Shown here: one piece after another, positions 1 to 12,808 of the stretch
Numbering within the stretch: the stretch's first letter is position 1
Layout: each line of letters starts with the position of its first letter
Origin: Globodera rostochiensis
Taxonomy: Eukaryota; Nematoda; Chromadorea; Rhabditida; Heteroderidae
Length of the DNA: 64,000 nucleotides
Direction: 5' to 3'
NCBI GenBank assembly: GCA_018350325.1
Contig: JAEVLN010000011.1
Coordinates: forward strand, 1-64,000
Made by a program: the position numbers and the translations under genes
Notes under the pieces: generated by a model
Told to the model about the DNA's origin: nothing
The model's database searches: none
Seen by the model: only the letters and a program-made list of their open reading frames with translations

Positions 1-3000
1 AAAGAACTATATTAAGAAAGTTGTGCCGTATTTTTATTTCGTTTTCTCCTATGTAATTAATCATATTATCTGTGATTAAAATCGGTCCCTATCTGTCTAT
101 GACAAATATTATAAATGACAATTAACTCGCTTCCGGTCCGAATCCCACCCGTCCGAATCCCACCCAAGCCAAAAACAATAAATTACGGGCTTTGCTGGCA
201 ACCAACCATAGCAATAAAAAGTGACTGCGATAAGCTCAGTAACAAATATAAAAAAAGACTAAATGGGTCAGCGTCAATTGTGCAGAAAAAACTTGTTATT
301 TACAAAAAAATTGCTACACTTGCTCAAAACCACATTAAATATTAAAAAAACATTCCAAATTTCAATTAGTTAAGGCATAAAGTATAAATAAAATATGGTG
401 GTTGAGAAATGATATACGAACAAAAAAAATATAAAGCAACTTTTTCAGAAACTGATAAAATATATGCAGATTTCATCCCACATTTAACAGTCAATAATAA
501 GGCGAATTTGTTTAATTTAGTTGTTGAACAAAAAAATTATACTAGAACTGTAGCTTAAGAGGACATCACGTGTGGGCTTTGGAAAGCAGCATTAGCCAAG
601 ACTATCGTGCAATTATTGATTAAACCAAAAAAAAAGAAAATAAATTAGCATTTAAATTGTAATGTAACATGAATCATGGGTAAATGATTGTTTATAAATA
701 ATAAATGGTTTTATAATAGAAATGCTCCGTGAGTGCGCTCATTAATTTTTACAAAAAAATTAAGATTGTCAAATAACAGTCTTTTACGCAAAAAAATAAT
801 TAAATGTTGCTTTTTGATAGATAACATACTGTTAAATTAAAATATAAATTTAATAAATTTTAAAAAATTTTAAAAGGAACAAACGCACAAATTTTCTTCA
901 GAATAAACAAACACATTGTTTAAAATAAAATATTCATTGCAAAAGCAAATTCTAAATAATATATTTCATTTTGATTATTTTTAATGTGTCGACTTTTTTT
1001 TTGTTCATCATTTAACAATTTAAATTATGGAGTTTAAATTCTATGAAAAGCACATTAAACCATCCTATCAACAAGTTATGCGAGCTAAAAATTAAAATGA
1101 AATGTGTGGAAAGCATCACAACCTTGATTTAGATGGCATGAAACTAAAAACAAAGTTAAAATAAAGAAAAATCAAGAGGCGTGTCACCTTCTCGTCAAAC
1201 GAAATTTGACGCACCATTATAACACGCATGATAGGACAGTTGACGACTTTTAATCAAATCAAATTAAGTTTTTTTAATATTACGAACTAAATCGTATTTC
1301 ATTTTAAATTTTGATAGGCAAAACGATATACCTAATATGAACACGCTTAAAAGGTTAGATTATGATGAAATATGGTTTTTTCAAAAGTTTTCATTCATAA
1401 ACTAATCAATCTCATCAATAGGTTTTCTTATTGTTTAGGTCAAAAAATTAAAAAGAAATTATTAATCAAAGATTGTCGACTAATCAAGCATAAAATTAAA
1501 ATCCAAAAATAAAGAAAAATAAATTAAATTAAATTTTGTATATCAACTGTTTAATAATATAAAATTTTAATAGTTGTACATAAAATCAAACACCTTTTAT
1601 TTAGTTGCATAATTATACCCCCAAAAATTCAGAAAACACCATTTAAATTCGAATTTTCATCTGTTTAATATAAGTAATATTAAAGTTGATAAAAAAGAAT
1701 GGTACTTGAAGACATTCTACTCTTATGTGAATTATATGTGCACTTCTTGACTTTAACCCACTCGTAAGGTCATCCAAATTCTGCTTTTAAAATATTTTAT
1801 TTTAATAAATAAAAAATAACTTTGATTTTTAGAAAAATGACCTTAAATTATTATTTAAAATATAGACCCCGTGGCTTTTGTAATTAAAATAAATCTAAGA
1901 TAAAATATTCCTTTTATGTTCATTGACAAACACAGAGCAGACTTCCTCAAATTGTGCGACCAGACTTGTTAAATACAAAATTCCCTAAAAATCATACAAG
2001 AGATAAACATGTGCTAACCAAAAGCTACTAGAAGATTTGCCTCAAACAAATGACTTTTATAAAATTTATATAAATTAATGGAGACAAATGTTAAGAGAAA
2101 CTTCTAGAAAGCGGAGTTGACACCAAATTTGAAAGAAGAAAACAAGGAGTTTGGAGGATTGGAAACCGAAAGGTCGGTAAATGGGCGAAGGGAAGCCCGA
2201 GTTACGGCTGGCAAAGACCCAGAGTTTAAATACATTATATATTTAATTACCAAATATTTTAAATATAATCTTTGGCTTAAATATAAATAAATCATATATT
2301 GCTGTCTTAAATAAGTTGAATTACATCAAATTTGTGTTTCCTAAATCAAATGAAATACAAATTGAAAGAATTATAACAAAAAATTATATACTTAAAATTC
2401 ATTCCATTTAATAAATGTATTATAACAAATCACAATTTATATTTAATAAAAACATGAAAATCTATTAACTAAAAATCGATATTTAAAAGCTTAATAATAT
2501 TAAAAACTCATCGACGCACTAAACCACAAGTCTACGATGAACTACACGATGCAAAAAGATTAAAATAAATGTGATAAAAACACAAAAAAACAACTTGGGA
2601 CATTTATTTTTAAATAAATGCAAAAATTTCAATAAAAATTATATCATTATCCAAAAAGCAAGATGAATGTTTGAGTTCCATTCAAAGCCACGCTTAGCAC
2701 AGTTATTTCAAGTAAAAACATAAAAATATTAAATAACAAAAATAACTTACATAATTGAGAAATGTTTTTTCTCGAGCAAATGAAAAATTCAAATTTTTCA
2801 CTGAATTGATAAATCTGGTGGGCGAGCAATTAAAAAAGGTAATTTCAATCAACTTACCTTATTTAAAATGATGCAACAAGATTTGAAAATTCACAAGGAA
2901 AAGTTAATGAATACTGATATTTCATTATTATGATTTTAACACTAAATAGTAGAAATGATAATTAAACCCAGTTGAATTAATTTTTTTACATTATATAACC

Positions 3001-5600
3001 AAGGCATCTTGCTATAATTAAAAGAGCAAAATTCTAACCTGACTCCGAACTGAAATATAAAACCAAAATAAAATTAATCAATAATAATAAGTCACGGCCG
3101 TGCGGCCGTTTCTGTCCATGAAGGGGTAGATGAACGAGGTTAAAATGATATTATTTATGTTTTAATAATCAAGAATAACACTAAATTTCGTTTTTGATTT
3201 GTTAATAAAAACTTATTAAAAATACAAATCACTTAGTTAATAAATTTTTAAAATTGAATTGTTTAATGTAAAGGAAATAAAAAGATCAATGAATTATCGA
3301 CCCGATACAATATAAAGCACAAATTTCAGATAGATAAATATATAATGATATTTAAAATCTTTATATAAGTATTAATGCAATATCTTTACATAATTTAATA
3401 AGTCCATTAAAGCCAAATGCAAATTTACTTCATTTTGCAGTCTTCAATTCTTATGTAAAAGTTAAATGAATGTTAAAAAAAGTAAAATTTTTAATGAATT
3501 AATAATACACGAATACATATCAATATGCGCGTTTTGTTTCAAATTCAATAATAAAAAATATATAAATGTTGTCAATATATTCAACCAATTTTTAACGCAT
3601 GTCAATAAATTTAAATGTTAGGGTTAATTTTCTATAAAGCATTAATTGGTTGTACAAATAAAAGAAACTTTTTTAATTAGTTTAAAATCTTTATGAAAAT
3701 TTGCCATGGTGCCATATTTTTGATCTCAACCAACACCTTGTTGACGTCAGCAAATTTCTTTATAAACTTTTCATTGAATTTACATAAATGTAACAGTCTT
3801 TTATGTTACATATTATAATATTATATTAATCTAGAAGCAGCAAACTAAATCAGAAATAATAAAATGTATATTTCATTAAATTCTTTGTTTATAAAATATA
3901 TTATATATCCCTAAAAAATATGCTAGCATAATTTAAAAGCAAAGCTTTAATTTTTGCCTGACGCTGTAAACAAAAATTTTAACAAATAATATAATTAATA
4001 ATAATTAAATTTGTAAAATGAAGTAAATATTACTTATATTGCTCCAAAAATTGTAAAACAAGTTACAAAGAAAAATAAAAGTAAAATACTAAGTATTGAG
4101 ACAAGCAAAACCCGGAAAAATAAAAGTTAAAGTAAACTATTTTACAAAAATAGTTCAATTGTTTAATAATATACAATTTCATTTATTAAACTTCAATGCC
4201 ATCATTTATTTTTCGGATAATCAATTTTTAAACGGTATAATCACAAATGACATTTTGATTAAATATTATTTCGGATTTTGGCATAAATAATAAAAATAGG
4301 TAAAATAAATAAATAAACTAATAATCACATAAATAGTTTTAGGTCAATATATTTTTTAAATACACAAATTTTAATTCACTTTCGCAAAAAAATTATTAAA
4401 AAAGTCTAAAAAAATAAAAAATAAATAAAGAAAATAATTGTTCTAATTAACAATCAACAATCATCCTTCGCTTCAGTTTAATCGCGCTCGCCATTTTTTC
4501 GTAATTCACGAATAACTACTACAGCTGCCTCGAGGACGTCAATCGTCATGGAGGCGTGCCTTTAAATAACAAACCAATCACAATATATAATATCCAAAGA
4601 GCGATGAAAAGAGTATCTAGGCAAACGGTCATTTTTGGAAAATAAAATTTTATTAAAATATATGAGGTATTGGAATAGATTTAAAGTGAAAATAAAAATG
4701 TAATAGAGAAAATGGACGAAAACCCCACTGCCAAAAATGAGCGACAAGTGCCGAAAGGCGCCGCGAGAAAATTTTGAATTTTTGACTTAATTTGTTAAGA
4801 TTTTTTGAAGTTTTTAGGAATGAAAGCCGCCGGCAAACTATTTTGAAGATTTCAACGAAATTAATAAAAGACCTTGTTTTCTTATGTGCTTCTATTAATG
4901 TTTTTATTAAGAGAGTAGTGCATTCATTTAAAAAAAAAGAAAAAGTATTCCGTCATTATTTTTGACTAACAAAATGGTATTTTCACATTGAATAATAAAA
5001 TCTAAATGTTTAAATTAAAAACCTTAATGTAATTCATTCTAAACCCCATTTTAAATTATTACGCAATAATACAATTATTAGCAACCCAGAACATAAATTT
5101 TTAAACAAAAATAACAACATATTAATATTATTGTATATGTTGGTGTATTATTTGAATTTTAGACTAATCGAATAATCACAAGCTCGCTCTCTGTATCAAA
5201 AATTCATAAATAATTTAGACCGATCAAACGAATAAATATTAAGAAAAAATTGAAATACAAATTAAAATTTGTAATATATAATTAAGGTCACGTGAATGGA
5301 TTGGTGATTTGATTAAGAATTGGTCAAATACTTTGCAAAAATGTTTGGGTTGTCGACAAGTTCCCGCTACGATCCTATCACCTGCTTTCGATATTTGTTT
5401 TTGCAATTGATAATAATGAATTTGTAAAGCAAAAATCTGCAGCACAATTTAATTTGACACCGAAGTTAAAATACCAAACAGAATTGTACATAAATAAACA
5501 ATTAAACATAAATAAATAAATTTTTCATAATTATTTAACTTTAAAAAGCATTGTATGATAATTGATTAAGCCTTCAAAAGTTATATTTGAACAAATTTCT
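1..5600. other. AT-rich DNA with small GC-richer islands
   Basis: No gene can be identified here. The sequence is A/T runs broken by short islands of higher GC. Islands at 546-623, 2107-2293 and 3096-3138 on the + strand have an AG acceptor-like dinucleotide followed by 15-60 open codons, and the last ends at a GT. The island at 4478-4562 reads open on the minus strand after an AG. A 21-codon ATG-to-stop frame starts at 4711. A small tandem repeat of a 15-base unit (gtccgaatcccaccc) lies at about 138-167. None has a recognisable domain, and several are open in more than one frame, so none is called a gene. Confidence 0.5.
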
Positions 5601-5631
5601 CAAAAGTAATAAATACAATTATTTATTTCAG

Positions 5632-5974
5632 AGACCATTTAAAAGTCGTACGAGTACACTGAGACAGAGAGAAAAATTGCTAGTAGAGCATTACGATGCC
5701 GTTGTGATCAAAAGTTGTTATTAATTTAATAGCTGAAATCAAGCATAACTTACCAAAAATAAATTACATAAAATGTAATCTCAACATATTTGAATAATAA
5801 CGGACTCACCATTTAAATAATAATTAACTCACTATAAAAAAAATCATTTCTTCTTTAAAATGTCACATCAATGATGATGACGACGATTTAAACAAAATTA
5901 AAATTTTATTAAATGCCCAAGACGAACGCGTTCGATACGCTTGTAATAGAAAGCGCTCTGGTCGCCTTTTCTAG
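5632..5974 (+). CDS. candidate exons, unidentified protein
   Basis: Two open stretches lie close together on the + strand. The first (5632-5724) follows a good acceptor (ttatttcag) and runs 30 codons to TAA. It is rich in Arg, Lys and Glu. The second (5828-5974) runs 48 codons to TAG and holds five consecutive Asp codons followed by a basic tail. A possible donor (gtaata) lies inside it near 5943. No family is recognised. Open frames of this size are expected by chance in such AT-rich DNA, so the acceptor and biased composition are only weak support. Confidence 0.25.
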
Positions 5975-6741
5975 TGACCAAAATGACAAGAAATTTTAAA
6001 TGTTTAAAAAAGTAAAATATTATGGAAGAATTTTAAAAACGACATGATTTGCTGTCCAACTATAATGGGAGTAATCGTAATAATAAATCTAAAAATTCAT
6101 TTATATGAACTAACTCAATAATTCAGTTGGTATAAAATATTTAAATCACAGAAAATACACAAAGTTCACCATTCATTTTATTTATAAATAATTGATCACT
6201 ATGTTAATTGAAATATATTTGTAATTGTGATCAGTTTAATTAATGTTTTAATTTATTCATTTAAAAAAATTATTTTTTATGTTAAAGTTATCCAAAGAAG
6301 GACAACAAAAAGTGGGCCAATAAATGTCGTAGAAAAATGATATTAAAAGTTAAAGAAATGAATAATCAAAATAAAATAAAATTGATAAACAAATTTTTTA
6401 AGGAGAGGTTACGGAAGAAAGAAATGTTATTGAAATAAAATTGGACAAAAACAACATACATTTAGGAATAGGGCAAAATGTATGAATCAAATTAAATTAA
6501 ACGTTTTAACTGTAAATAAAAGAGTTGGCAACTTTGTTGGCAAATATATTTCTTTAATTTTTCTTGCCATTATTCACGATGATCTAATTTTTAATTAAAA
6601 TTTTTTTGTTAAGATTTAATTCTGCATTTTATTATTTCATTTTTATTAGCCTTTTTATTTTTTTATATATAAAATTAATATTTATATTCGTTTGTATAAA
6701 GATTTCCTATGATATTTATTGAGCTGTCAAATGATGCATGA

Positions 6742-6852
6742 TTGACACCTCGCATGCTCTGGTTTCTGTCTTCTCCGGATCACCTTGAATATATTCGCAA
6801 CATATATATATCAGGGATGGATGAGCTTATTGAAAATTTTGCATTTATTTAA
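6742..6852 (+). CDS. candidate exon, unidentified
   Basis: A 36-codon open stretch follows an in-frame TGA, in a locally GC-richer patch (6722-6790). The frame has mixed hydrophobic and acidic residues (Trp-Phe-Leu-Ser-Ser-Pro early, Asp-Glu-Leu-Ile-Glu late). There is no ATG at its start, no clear donor and no recognised domain. It may be part of an intron-rich + strand gene with the neighbouring candidates at 5.6-9.5 kb, but joining them cannot be justified from sequence alone. Confidence 0.15.
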   Translation: MTPRMLWFLSSPDHLEYIRNIYISGMDELIENFAFI

Positions 6853-7434
6853 GTTTTTATTGTAACATATTAATACATAAAACAATGATCGCAAGAAGAG
6901 TGTGATTAAGGCGATTACCGTTTTTTTATATAATTAAAAAAGTGCAAAATAGTGTTTACTAAAAAACTTAAACGCTTAAAAAAATATAAAATGTATAACG
7001 TTAACATAAAAATTTTAAGAGTAAAATTGAGACTATAAAAAAAAGTAAATTTATAAAATAAAAGAATACAAAATAGCAAAAATATTGCTGGAAAATTATA
7101 TAAACAAATTGTAATTAAGTCTTAAGATCAAATTTGAATTTATTTCAACTTTGAATTTAACTAAAACGTCATCAAAAATTCAAAAAACTGTTACAAAACT
7201 TTAAATCTTGTAATGAAAAAAGCCAAGTACAGATAAAGTTTGCATTTTGAACTAAAAGTAAAGGGACCATTAATATTACAAGAAAACAAAAACTTGTTGG
7301 ACAATATTGTGCCAAATTATTTAACAATTATCTTTAATTTAGATATCGGCAAAATAAAATAAAATTTTATAGTTTAACTAAAATACAATAATATATAAAT
7401 TTTAAAAAAAGCTACGAACAATAGTCGATTCACA

Positions 7435-7611
7435 ATGAAAGGAACGCCTGCGGCCATTGGCTACACAAAAATCGCCAAACCATTATTCCAAATATTTATG
7501 CATCCAAAACCGGCGACGTGTATGTTACGTCGACAGATTAACGATTTAAGTCTAAGAACTGGGAATACGAAATTTAAGACATTATCAGTAAAAAATGGTA
7601 TAACTAATTAA
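7435..7611 (+). CDS. 58-codon ORF, possible first exon
   Basis: The frame runs from ATG at 7435 to TAA at 7609 in a patch clearly richer in GC than its surroundings. The product starts Met-Lys-Gly-Thr-Pro-Ala-Ala, is basic overall and has one Cys. A GT donor-like site (gtaaaa) at about 7588 would end an exon after roughly 51 codons. No domain, signal peptide or membrane segment is recognised. It could be a short independent ORF, a first exon or chance. The GC contrast and start codon favour it slightly over other islands. Confidence 0.3.
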   Translation: MKGTPAAIGYTKIAKPLFQIFMHPKPATCMLRRQINDLSLRTGNTKFKTLSVKNGITN

Positions 7612-7712
7612 AATTTCCAATAAAAGTGAAAACTCCAAAAAATTAAATATGCTATATTAATAAGAGATAATAAAGTCATAATTAAAATGTATTTGTAAAT
7701 TAGAATAAATAA

Positions 7713-7904
7713 AAAATATTTTTTATAATAAAAAGGTTTAAACACAAAAATAATTTAACTAAACGACAATTTAATTTGCACCCTGAAATTGATAAATTTC
7801 GTCATTTCAAAATTTTGATTAAATCATTGAAAAGCACGTTTCTTGGCCAGCCGGTCCATTTGGCCAAATTTTATTTAAGTTTGGAATTAGGAAATACTTT
7901 TTAA
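7713..7904 (+). CDS. candidate exon, 63 open codons
   Basis: This frame stays open for 63 codons between an in-frame TAA at 7710 and TAA at 7902. Its second half crosses a GC-richer patch (7820-7870). It lacks an early ATG, so it would have to be an internal exon. Composition is Lys/Phe/Leu-rich and basic, with no recognised motif. It lies 100 bp after the ATG-started ORF at 7435 on the same strand, but I cannot show a matching donor, acceptor and phase. Confidence 0.2.
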   Translation, partial: KIFFIIKRFKHKNNLTKRQFNLHPEIDKFRHFKILIKSLKSTFLGQPVHLAKFYLSLELGNTF

Positions 7905-7976
7905 AGGATTAAAATAAATTCCAATCAAAGAATTCACAAAATTAATTAATAACAAAATAATAATTATCTATTTAAT

Positions 7977-8073
7977 GAAGTTGTCCTACGGCTAGCTAAA
8001 AGGCTGTTCGAGGAGTTGGGCTTTGGCGACTTCTTCGTCCAACGTCTAGACGGGCGCTGCGCGAATTTTTAAA
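7977..8073 (+). CDS. candidate terminal exon
   Basis: An island of high GC (7985-8065) in AT-rich DNA encodes, in one + frame, about 30 residues ending at TAA, with a charged amphipathic stretch containing Phe-Glu-Glu-Leu-Gly-Phe-Gly-Asp. Other frames of the island are also free of stops, as expected of GC-rich sequence, so frame and strand are uncertain. Confidence 0.18.
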
Positions 8074-8342
8074 AATATTAAAATTAAATTAAGATTAGCA
8101 TACTTATAGTTAAATTGAATTTAACATAAAAATTTTTTAATAGTAGCTGACCACATCATGCTCTATAAATTATATCCTAAAAAAGGTTAAAAACCTGAAT
8201 GCTGACCCTAAAAAATATAGACTGTGCACATATTTATGATATAAATATGGTAACCCATCACATAAAACAATGCTTTTCCGAAGCTAAACAAGGTGACACA
8301 AATTGTAATAAATAAATGTAAAAAACTAAATGTATAAATTAA

Positions 8343-8486
8343 AGATTAAAGGCGTTCGATTACGGTTGGTTTAATACTGTGCGCAAAGGCAGCAAGCAGG
8401 TGCAGCAATTTCCCGCTTATGAAAACATTTTCCACATAATTAAAAAAACTTTAATTATGCTCATTTATGTTATAATTTATTTATAA
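8343..8486 (+). CDS. candidate exon, 47 open codons
   Basis: The frame is open for 47 codons after an in-frame TAA and ends in TAA at 8484. The first 30 codons coincide with a GC-richer patch and read as a mixed, soluble-type peptide with Trp, Tyr and Phe; the rest is AT-rich and hydrophobic, as intron read-through would be. A GT (gtgcag) follows codon 19. No family is recognised. Confidence 0.22.
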   Translation, partial: RLKAFDYGWFNTVRKGSKQVQQFPAYENIFHIIKKTLIMLIYVIIYL

Positions 8487-8764
8487 AACAAATATATTAT
8501 TGCATATTATTTAAAAAGGTTTAGGCTTAAGTAATACTAAAACAAAAAGCCATGAAACAAAACATAAATAATTTGCCGTAGTGGGCACGCGCCGGAAATT
8601 TGTGTACTACGGAATTTTACCTTTTTATAAAATAAAAACAAAATTTCAAATTATTTTTCATTTAAATTGGCTATAATCAGATTAAAACATTTTTTCCTTA
8701 TAATATGCAATTTTATGAATGTATAATATATGTGATGTATCACAAGTATTTAAATATATATTAG

Positions 8765-8878
8765 GTAATCAAAGTATTTAAGGGGTCAGAGTCAAAGTAT
8801 AATTCAAATAAAATGTGCGGCTGCAGCTTCCGGAAAGCATTCTTTAATGTATTATTTTTAAAAAAGCAAATAAATTAA
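8765..8878 (+). CDS. candidate exon with CxC motif
   Basis: After a possible acceptor (atatattag) a frame of 37 codons runs to TAA at 8876. Codons 17-24 give Met-Cys-Gly-Cys-Ser-Phe-Arg-Lys. A donor-like gtatta at about 8849 would close the exon after 28 codons. No known domain is seen. Confidence 0.2.
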   Translation, partial: VIKVFKGSESKYNSNKMCGCSFRKAFFNVLFLKKQIN

Positions 8879-9412
8879 AATTTCTATTCATCAGGATGAC
8901 CGATTATTAATAAAATGCTTATAAATAAATTAATTTAAAATAATTAGAGCATAATATGCCCTCTATTTCTATCTTACAAATAAGCTGAAAATTACATATT
9001 ACTAACAGCATGTTAAAATCCAACAAAAAAAACATCAACTAATAAAATTGACTAAAAATTTTTATTCTTAAAAAATTTAATAATTCTATCTTACATAAGC
9101 ACAGAGCATTTAAAAATAATAAACACATGTTTGATATACCTAAGCTTGATTTATTTATTCGAAATTCGAATGTTAATTCTTTACGTCAAACTTCGTCAAA
9201 ATTATAAGAAATGCAAATTTTGGACCCAATATAATGTGTGATTTAGATGATAAGACAAAATATAGTTTTGTACATATTGCGCATACTACCCAAAATAAAA
9301 GTATAGATAAAAATCACATTAATAGTGAACTAAGTTCAATAATAAAAAATAAAAAACTTTGGAACTGAATAATACAAGTTTAAAAATAAAAATTTAAAAT
9401 ACCTACAAATCT

Positions 9413-9508
9413 AAGCAATAATTCAGCCGGCGGCGTTTCAGCGAAAATATTTTACAGACCGAAAACCGGTTTGTGAATCGGGCATGGTCCTTGCGAAGTA
9501 TTTTTAAA
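9413..9508 (+). CDS. candidate exon in GC-rich island
   Basis: A 31-codon frame runs from an in-frame TAA to TAA at about 9506, across a GC-rich island (9425-9495). It ends near a donor-like gtattt. The peptide has one Cys and a Lys/Arg/Asp-rich middle. No family is recognised. A diverged copy of the preceding AT-rich sequence (the stretch with ttgcgca near 9278) appears near 23450, so this island may sit beside a dispersed repeat. Confidence 0.15.
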
Positions 9509-9850
9509 GTAATGATTAATCTTTTAAATAAATAATAATAACGTAATCAAGTATAATTGCTGATGGTGCAGACACGTTTGATTATAAATTACAAGATTAT
9601 ATGATATAAAAATTTAGGCGGCTATAAATGATACGTCTTTAAACACGTAGTTCGAGCTTAATTAATTTTAATCGTTATTACTATTAAGATTAAAATGATC
9701 AAAAATACAAATGTTTATTTATACTTAAATTGAGCAATTAACGAAAGAATTACTTTAAATAATATTGTAAAGGGAAAAACATTTTTTTAAACATTAATTA
9801 ATACCATCCAATATATTAAAATAAATTCTGAAATTCGCATTTTAATTTCA

Positions 9851-10679
9851 TTTCAAAGCGGGAATGACATGCTGAAATAGCAATGCACAATTAAATTTAT
9901 CAATAACACTAAATAAATATGCCTTTTAAAATTATTTTTAATTAATTCAGTACATAATTTTTCAAGTCAAAGAAATATTTTTAATTATTATAATTAAAAT
10001 TATAATCCCTTAGAATCCATTTAATTATATAGATTACATAATTCAACTAAACCAAAAGTTAAAAAAGGCCTTCTAAATTATACATATTATCAAAAAGTAC
10101 AAATTTAAATTAAAATTAGGTTTAGATTAAAGTACAAATATAGTTAGACCCAATAAAGTATATTAATAAAATGAGATGTTTCACTTCTTGGCCACTGCAA
10201 AAGTTTATGGTCTCCAATCTTTTCATCATAATAAAAATATTGTGCTCAGTAGGCTGTTACAGGTAGTATACATTTTTAAATGATGGTATGTGGTAAATTT
10301 AAAAAATAGTCACTAAAGCTTTTTGTCTTGCTTACGATTTTTTTTTGATTTCATTTTACATAATTAAATTAAACTAGTTTATGGAAAAATGGTGCAATAA
10401 TTGTAGAAATAGAATTGCTCTGTGTGTTTAGTCAGATTTAGCATTATACAATTTGATATCTCAAAAACATTTGTTAAATTTTACGAGTGATGAATAATGA
10501 TAATGTAAGTTATTGATAAAAACTTAATCGATACTTTAGTAGCTTGTTTGTTATCGAAATGTGTTGGATCCAATGAATCAAATTAATAAAAATGAGGAAG
10601 ATCAATAAAAGTATTATAAAACAACATCATATTAAAAATGCTATAAAACTAATGTAAACATAATTAACAAAACAAGCAA
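9851..10679 (+). repeat. dispersed repeat, copy 1 (inverted copy at 50 kb)
   Basis: This stretch is recognisably the reverse complement of 50186-50890. Aligned landmarks include ggaatgacatgctg near 9860, the run attgctctgtgtgtttagtc near 10410, and atgctataaaactaatgtaa near 10640. Divergence is substantial, with many substitutions and small indels, and I estimate 80-85% identity by eye. No open frame is shared between the copies and no terminal repeats were seen. It is probably an old, uncharacterised transposon family. Confidence 0.75.
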
Positions 10680-11565
10680 TTTGAAAATACTGAACGTCCG
10701 ACAAAGTTTTACAAAATCGTAAAAGAATTCTATTATTAATTTAAATGTGATTTTAATTATTTGCAAAAAAAATTAAATTAAATAATTAAAACTGTGGCAG
10801 ATGAATCGATGTTTGGTGACATGGCCAAAAACATATTTATTCTAAATAGAAAATAATTATAATTTTTTTAAATTCTCTAAATATATTCCTTTCAACATGA
10901 AATAATCAGAATTAGCAGAAATTAATAAAGCATACATACCGAATTTAAAAAATGTTTTCAACACATAAAAATTCAATTAAAAAATTTGGAACTCAAAAAA
11001 GATAAATCCAAATATAGCCAGAGTTCATATAACATACCTACATTTATATATTTTTAATTCTCAGTGTATAGAAAAAAATATATAAGTCGTTTTGCAATTT
11101 GATATTTATTTCAGTATAATGACTGACAGAGTATGAGTGCAAATCCTTTCGTTTAAATTAATTTGATTTGCATAAATGTAATTTTTAGGGGAGGGGCAAG
11201 GAAAATGTAAATCTTTCGTGATAAATGACGATTCAAAAACGCATTTTTTCAACATAATTACCCTTCAAAAAATATTATTTACTGCGCTGATCTTAAAATG
11301 ATAAAACATGTATAAAACTCAGGACAAAGCATTATGAAATTCAAAAAAGTAACAATAATTATATCCAAAGTATTATTAACTAAATATAAACAAATGTTTA
11401 ATATTGCTATTGAGTCGAGCAATTTTGAAATCTTGTGGGTTTACCCTATTTGTGGGTTTTATTTGTTTATATGTTTTTTTAAAAAATTTGACCAATTATT
11501 GTGACCAGCACAAAAAATAATAAATAGAAATTTAAATATAAATTAAGTTAACTTGCAGCAAATGA

Positions 11566-11742
11566 ATTAATAAAAAAATATTAAGCATTGGAGAGCTCTC
11601 AAAAACCAATAAAGAAAAACATAAAATGAACTTGGAAAACCCAAACAGACAGGATTGGCTCAAATGGCACCATGAGCAAGAGATTAATAACAAATATTCC
11701 ATTTCAAATATTCTTGTGCGATTAAGTTTAATCTTAAAATAA
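11566..11742 (+). CDS. candidate coding frame, 58 open codons
   Basis: The frame is open from 11566 to TAA at 11740. An internal ATG at 11626 starts a 38-codon ORF whose product is rich in Asn, Gln, Trp and His in its first half. A minus-strand frame of 72 codons overlaps the same DNA, so strand is not certain. No domain is recognised. It lies just upstream of the LINE target-site duplication. Confidence 0.25.
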   Translation: MNKKILSIGELSKTNKEKHKMNLENPNRQDWLKWHHEQEINNKYSISNILVRLSLILK

Positions 11743-11913
11743 ATATACATTGATTAAAAAATGGAATTATGATTAAAGAATAACAAACAAAATGTAAAAC
11801 GAAATAAACTTGTAAAATTTAATAAATAGTGTTATTAAAAAATACGAATTATAAATAACATTATTTTAAACCTATATTAAAAGGTGGCCTGGCTCAAGCT
11901 GCCTGATTGGCAG

Positions 11914-12808
11914 ATATAATACCACTTAAAGTCATTTCCAGTCTTTTAAATTATTGAAAATAATATTAAAGAAAAATAAATGTGTTTTTATATAAAACAA
12001 TGCTAAGAATTGGTTAATTTGCGCCGCGAACTTGCGTTTCTGTGTTGGTTAATTTGCGCCGCGAACTTGCGTTTCTGTGTAACACAAGTTCAATAATTTT
12101 AATTTAATCATTTGTTTGTGTTTGTATTATTTTGCATATGCATTTAGTGGCTAGTCAATTAAAGCATTGTAAATCTTTTCAACGTTTCTGAATTATTTAA
12201 ATCGTGTTTTTTATTAAACCTGTTGAACAAAACAAATTTAAAAATTAAGTTTAGGACAGAAAGACTTTTTTTGTGCAGTGTTTAGATTTTAAAAATGTAT
12301 TTATTGCTTTTCAAAACTGTGCTGAAATTTTAAAATTATAGATAATTTGTTTTAAAACATTATAACTTGACTAATAAAAAGTTAAGAATATTATGTATGA
12401 AGCGTTTTTTCGAAAGCACTGTCATCTATTTTTCGAGAAGCGCATCCTGTGCTTTTGAAAATTGAGTTATACAATTACAGAAAAAAATGTTTGAAACGAA
12501 TTTTCGGCATTTTTAAATTGATCGCTTGTTTTAAAGAAGTTATTATCTTTTATAAAGATTCAAATTGATAAAAGTATTATTTTTTCATTGGCTTTAAAAC
12601 TAAAAATATTTATTTTTCATTTCTGATTCAATTTAATACTTAGCCCATCATTCAAAAAGCGCACAATGGTTGAGTGGTTCGTTTTTTCGAGCATTTTTAC
12701 CAACACCAAATTTGGAGAACAATATCCACTGGGATCCAATTTGCCAACAATAAGATTGGCCACGTAACAACCAACAATATCAGAGGTTTCGTCGATTGAC
12801 CCCAGATG
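11914..12808. repeat. upstream copy of giant target-site duplication
   Basis: These 895 bases repeat, almost exactly, at 17016-17874. The copy ends at the bases gatg, where the LINE-derived sequence begins. Differences from the downstream copy are few: a 35-bp tandem duplication (12011-12045 and 12046-12080), one extra A near 12316 and a C/T substitution near 12522. The single-copy flanks (before 11914 and after 17874) join cleanly if the LINE insert and one repeat are removed, as expected of a target-site duplication. The duplicated DNA holds the end of an old hAT-type transposase on the minus strand. Confidence 0.9.
12011..12080. repeat. 35-bp tandem duplication
   Basis: The unit beginning tggttaatttgcgcc is present twice in direct tandem here but only once in the matching downstream repeat (near 17112-17146). 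It therefore arose after the large duplication, or was lost from the other copy. Confidence 0.9.
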
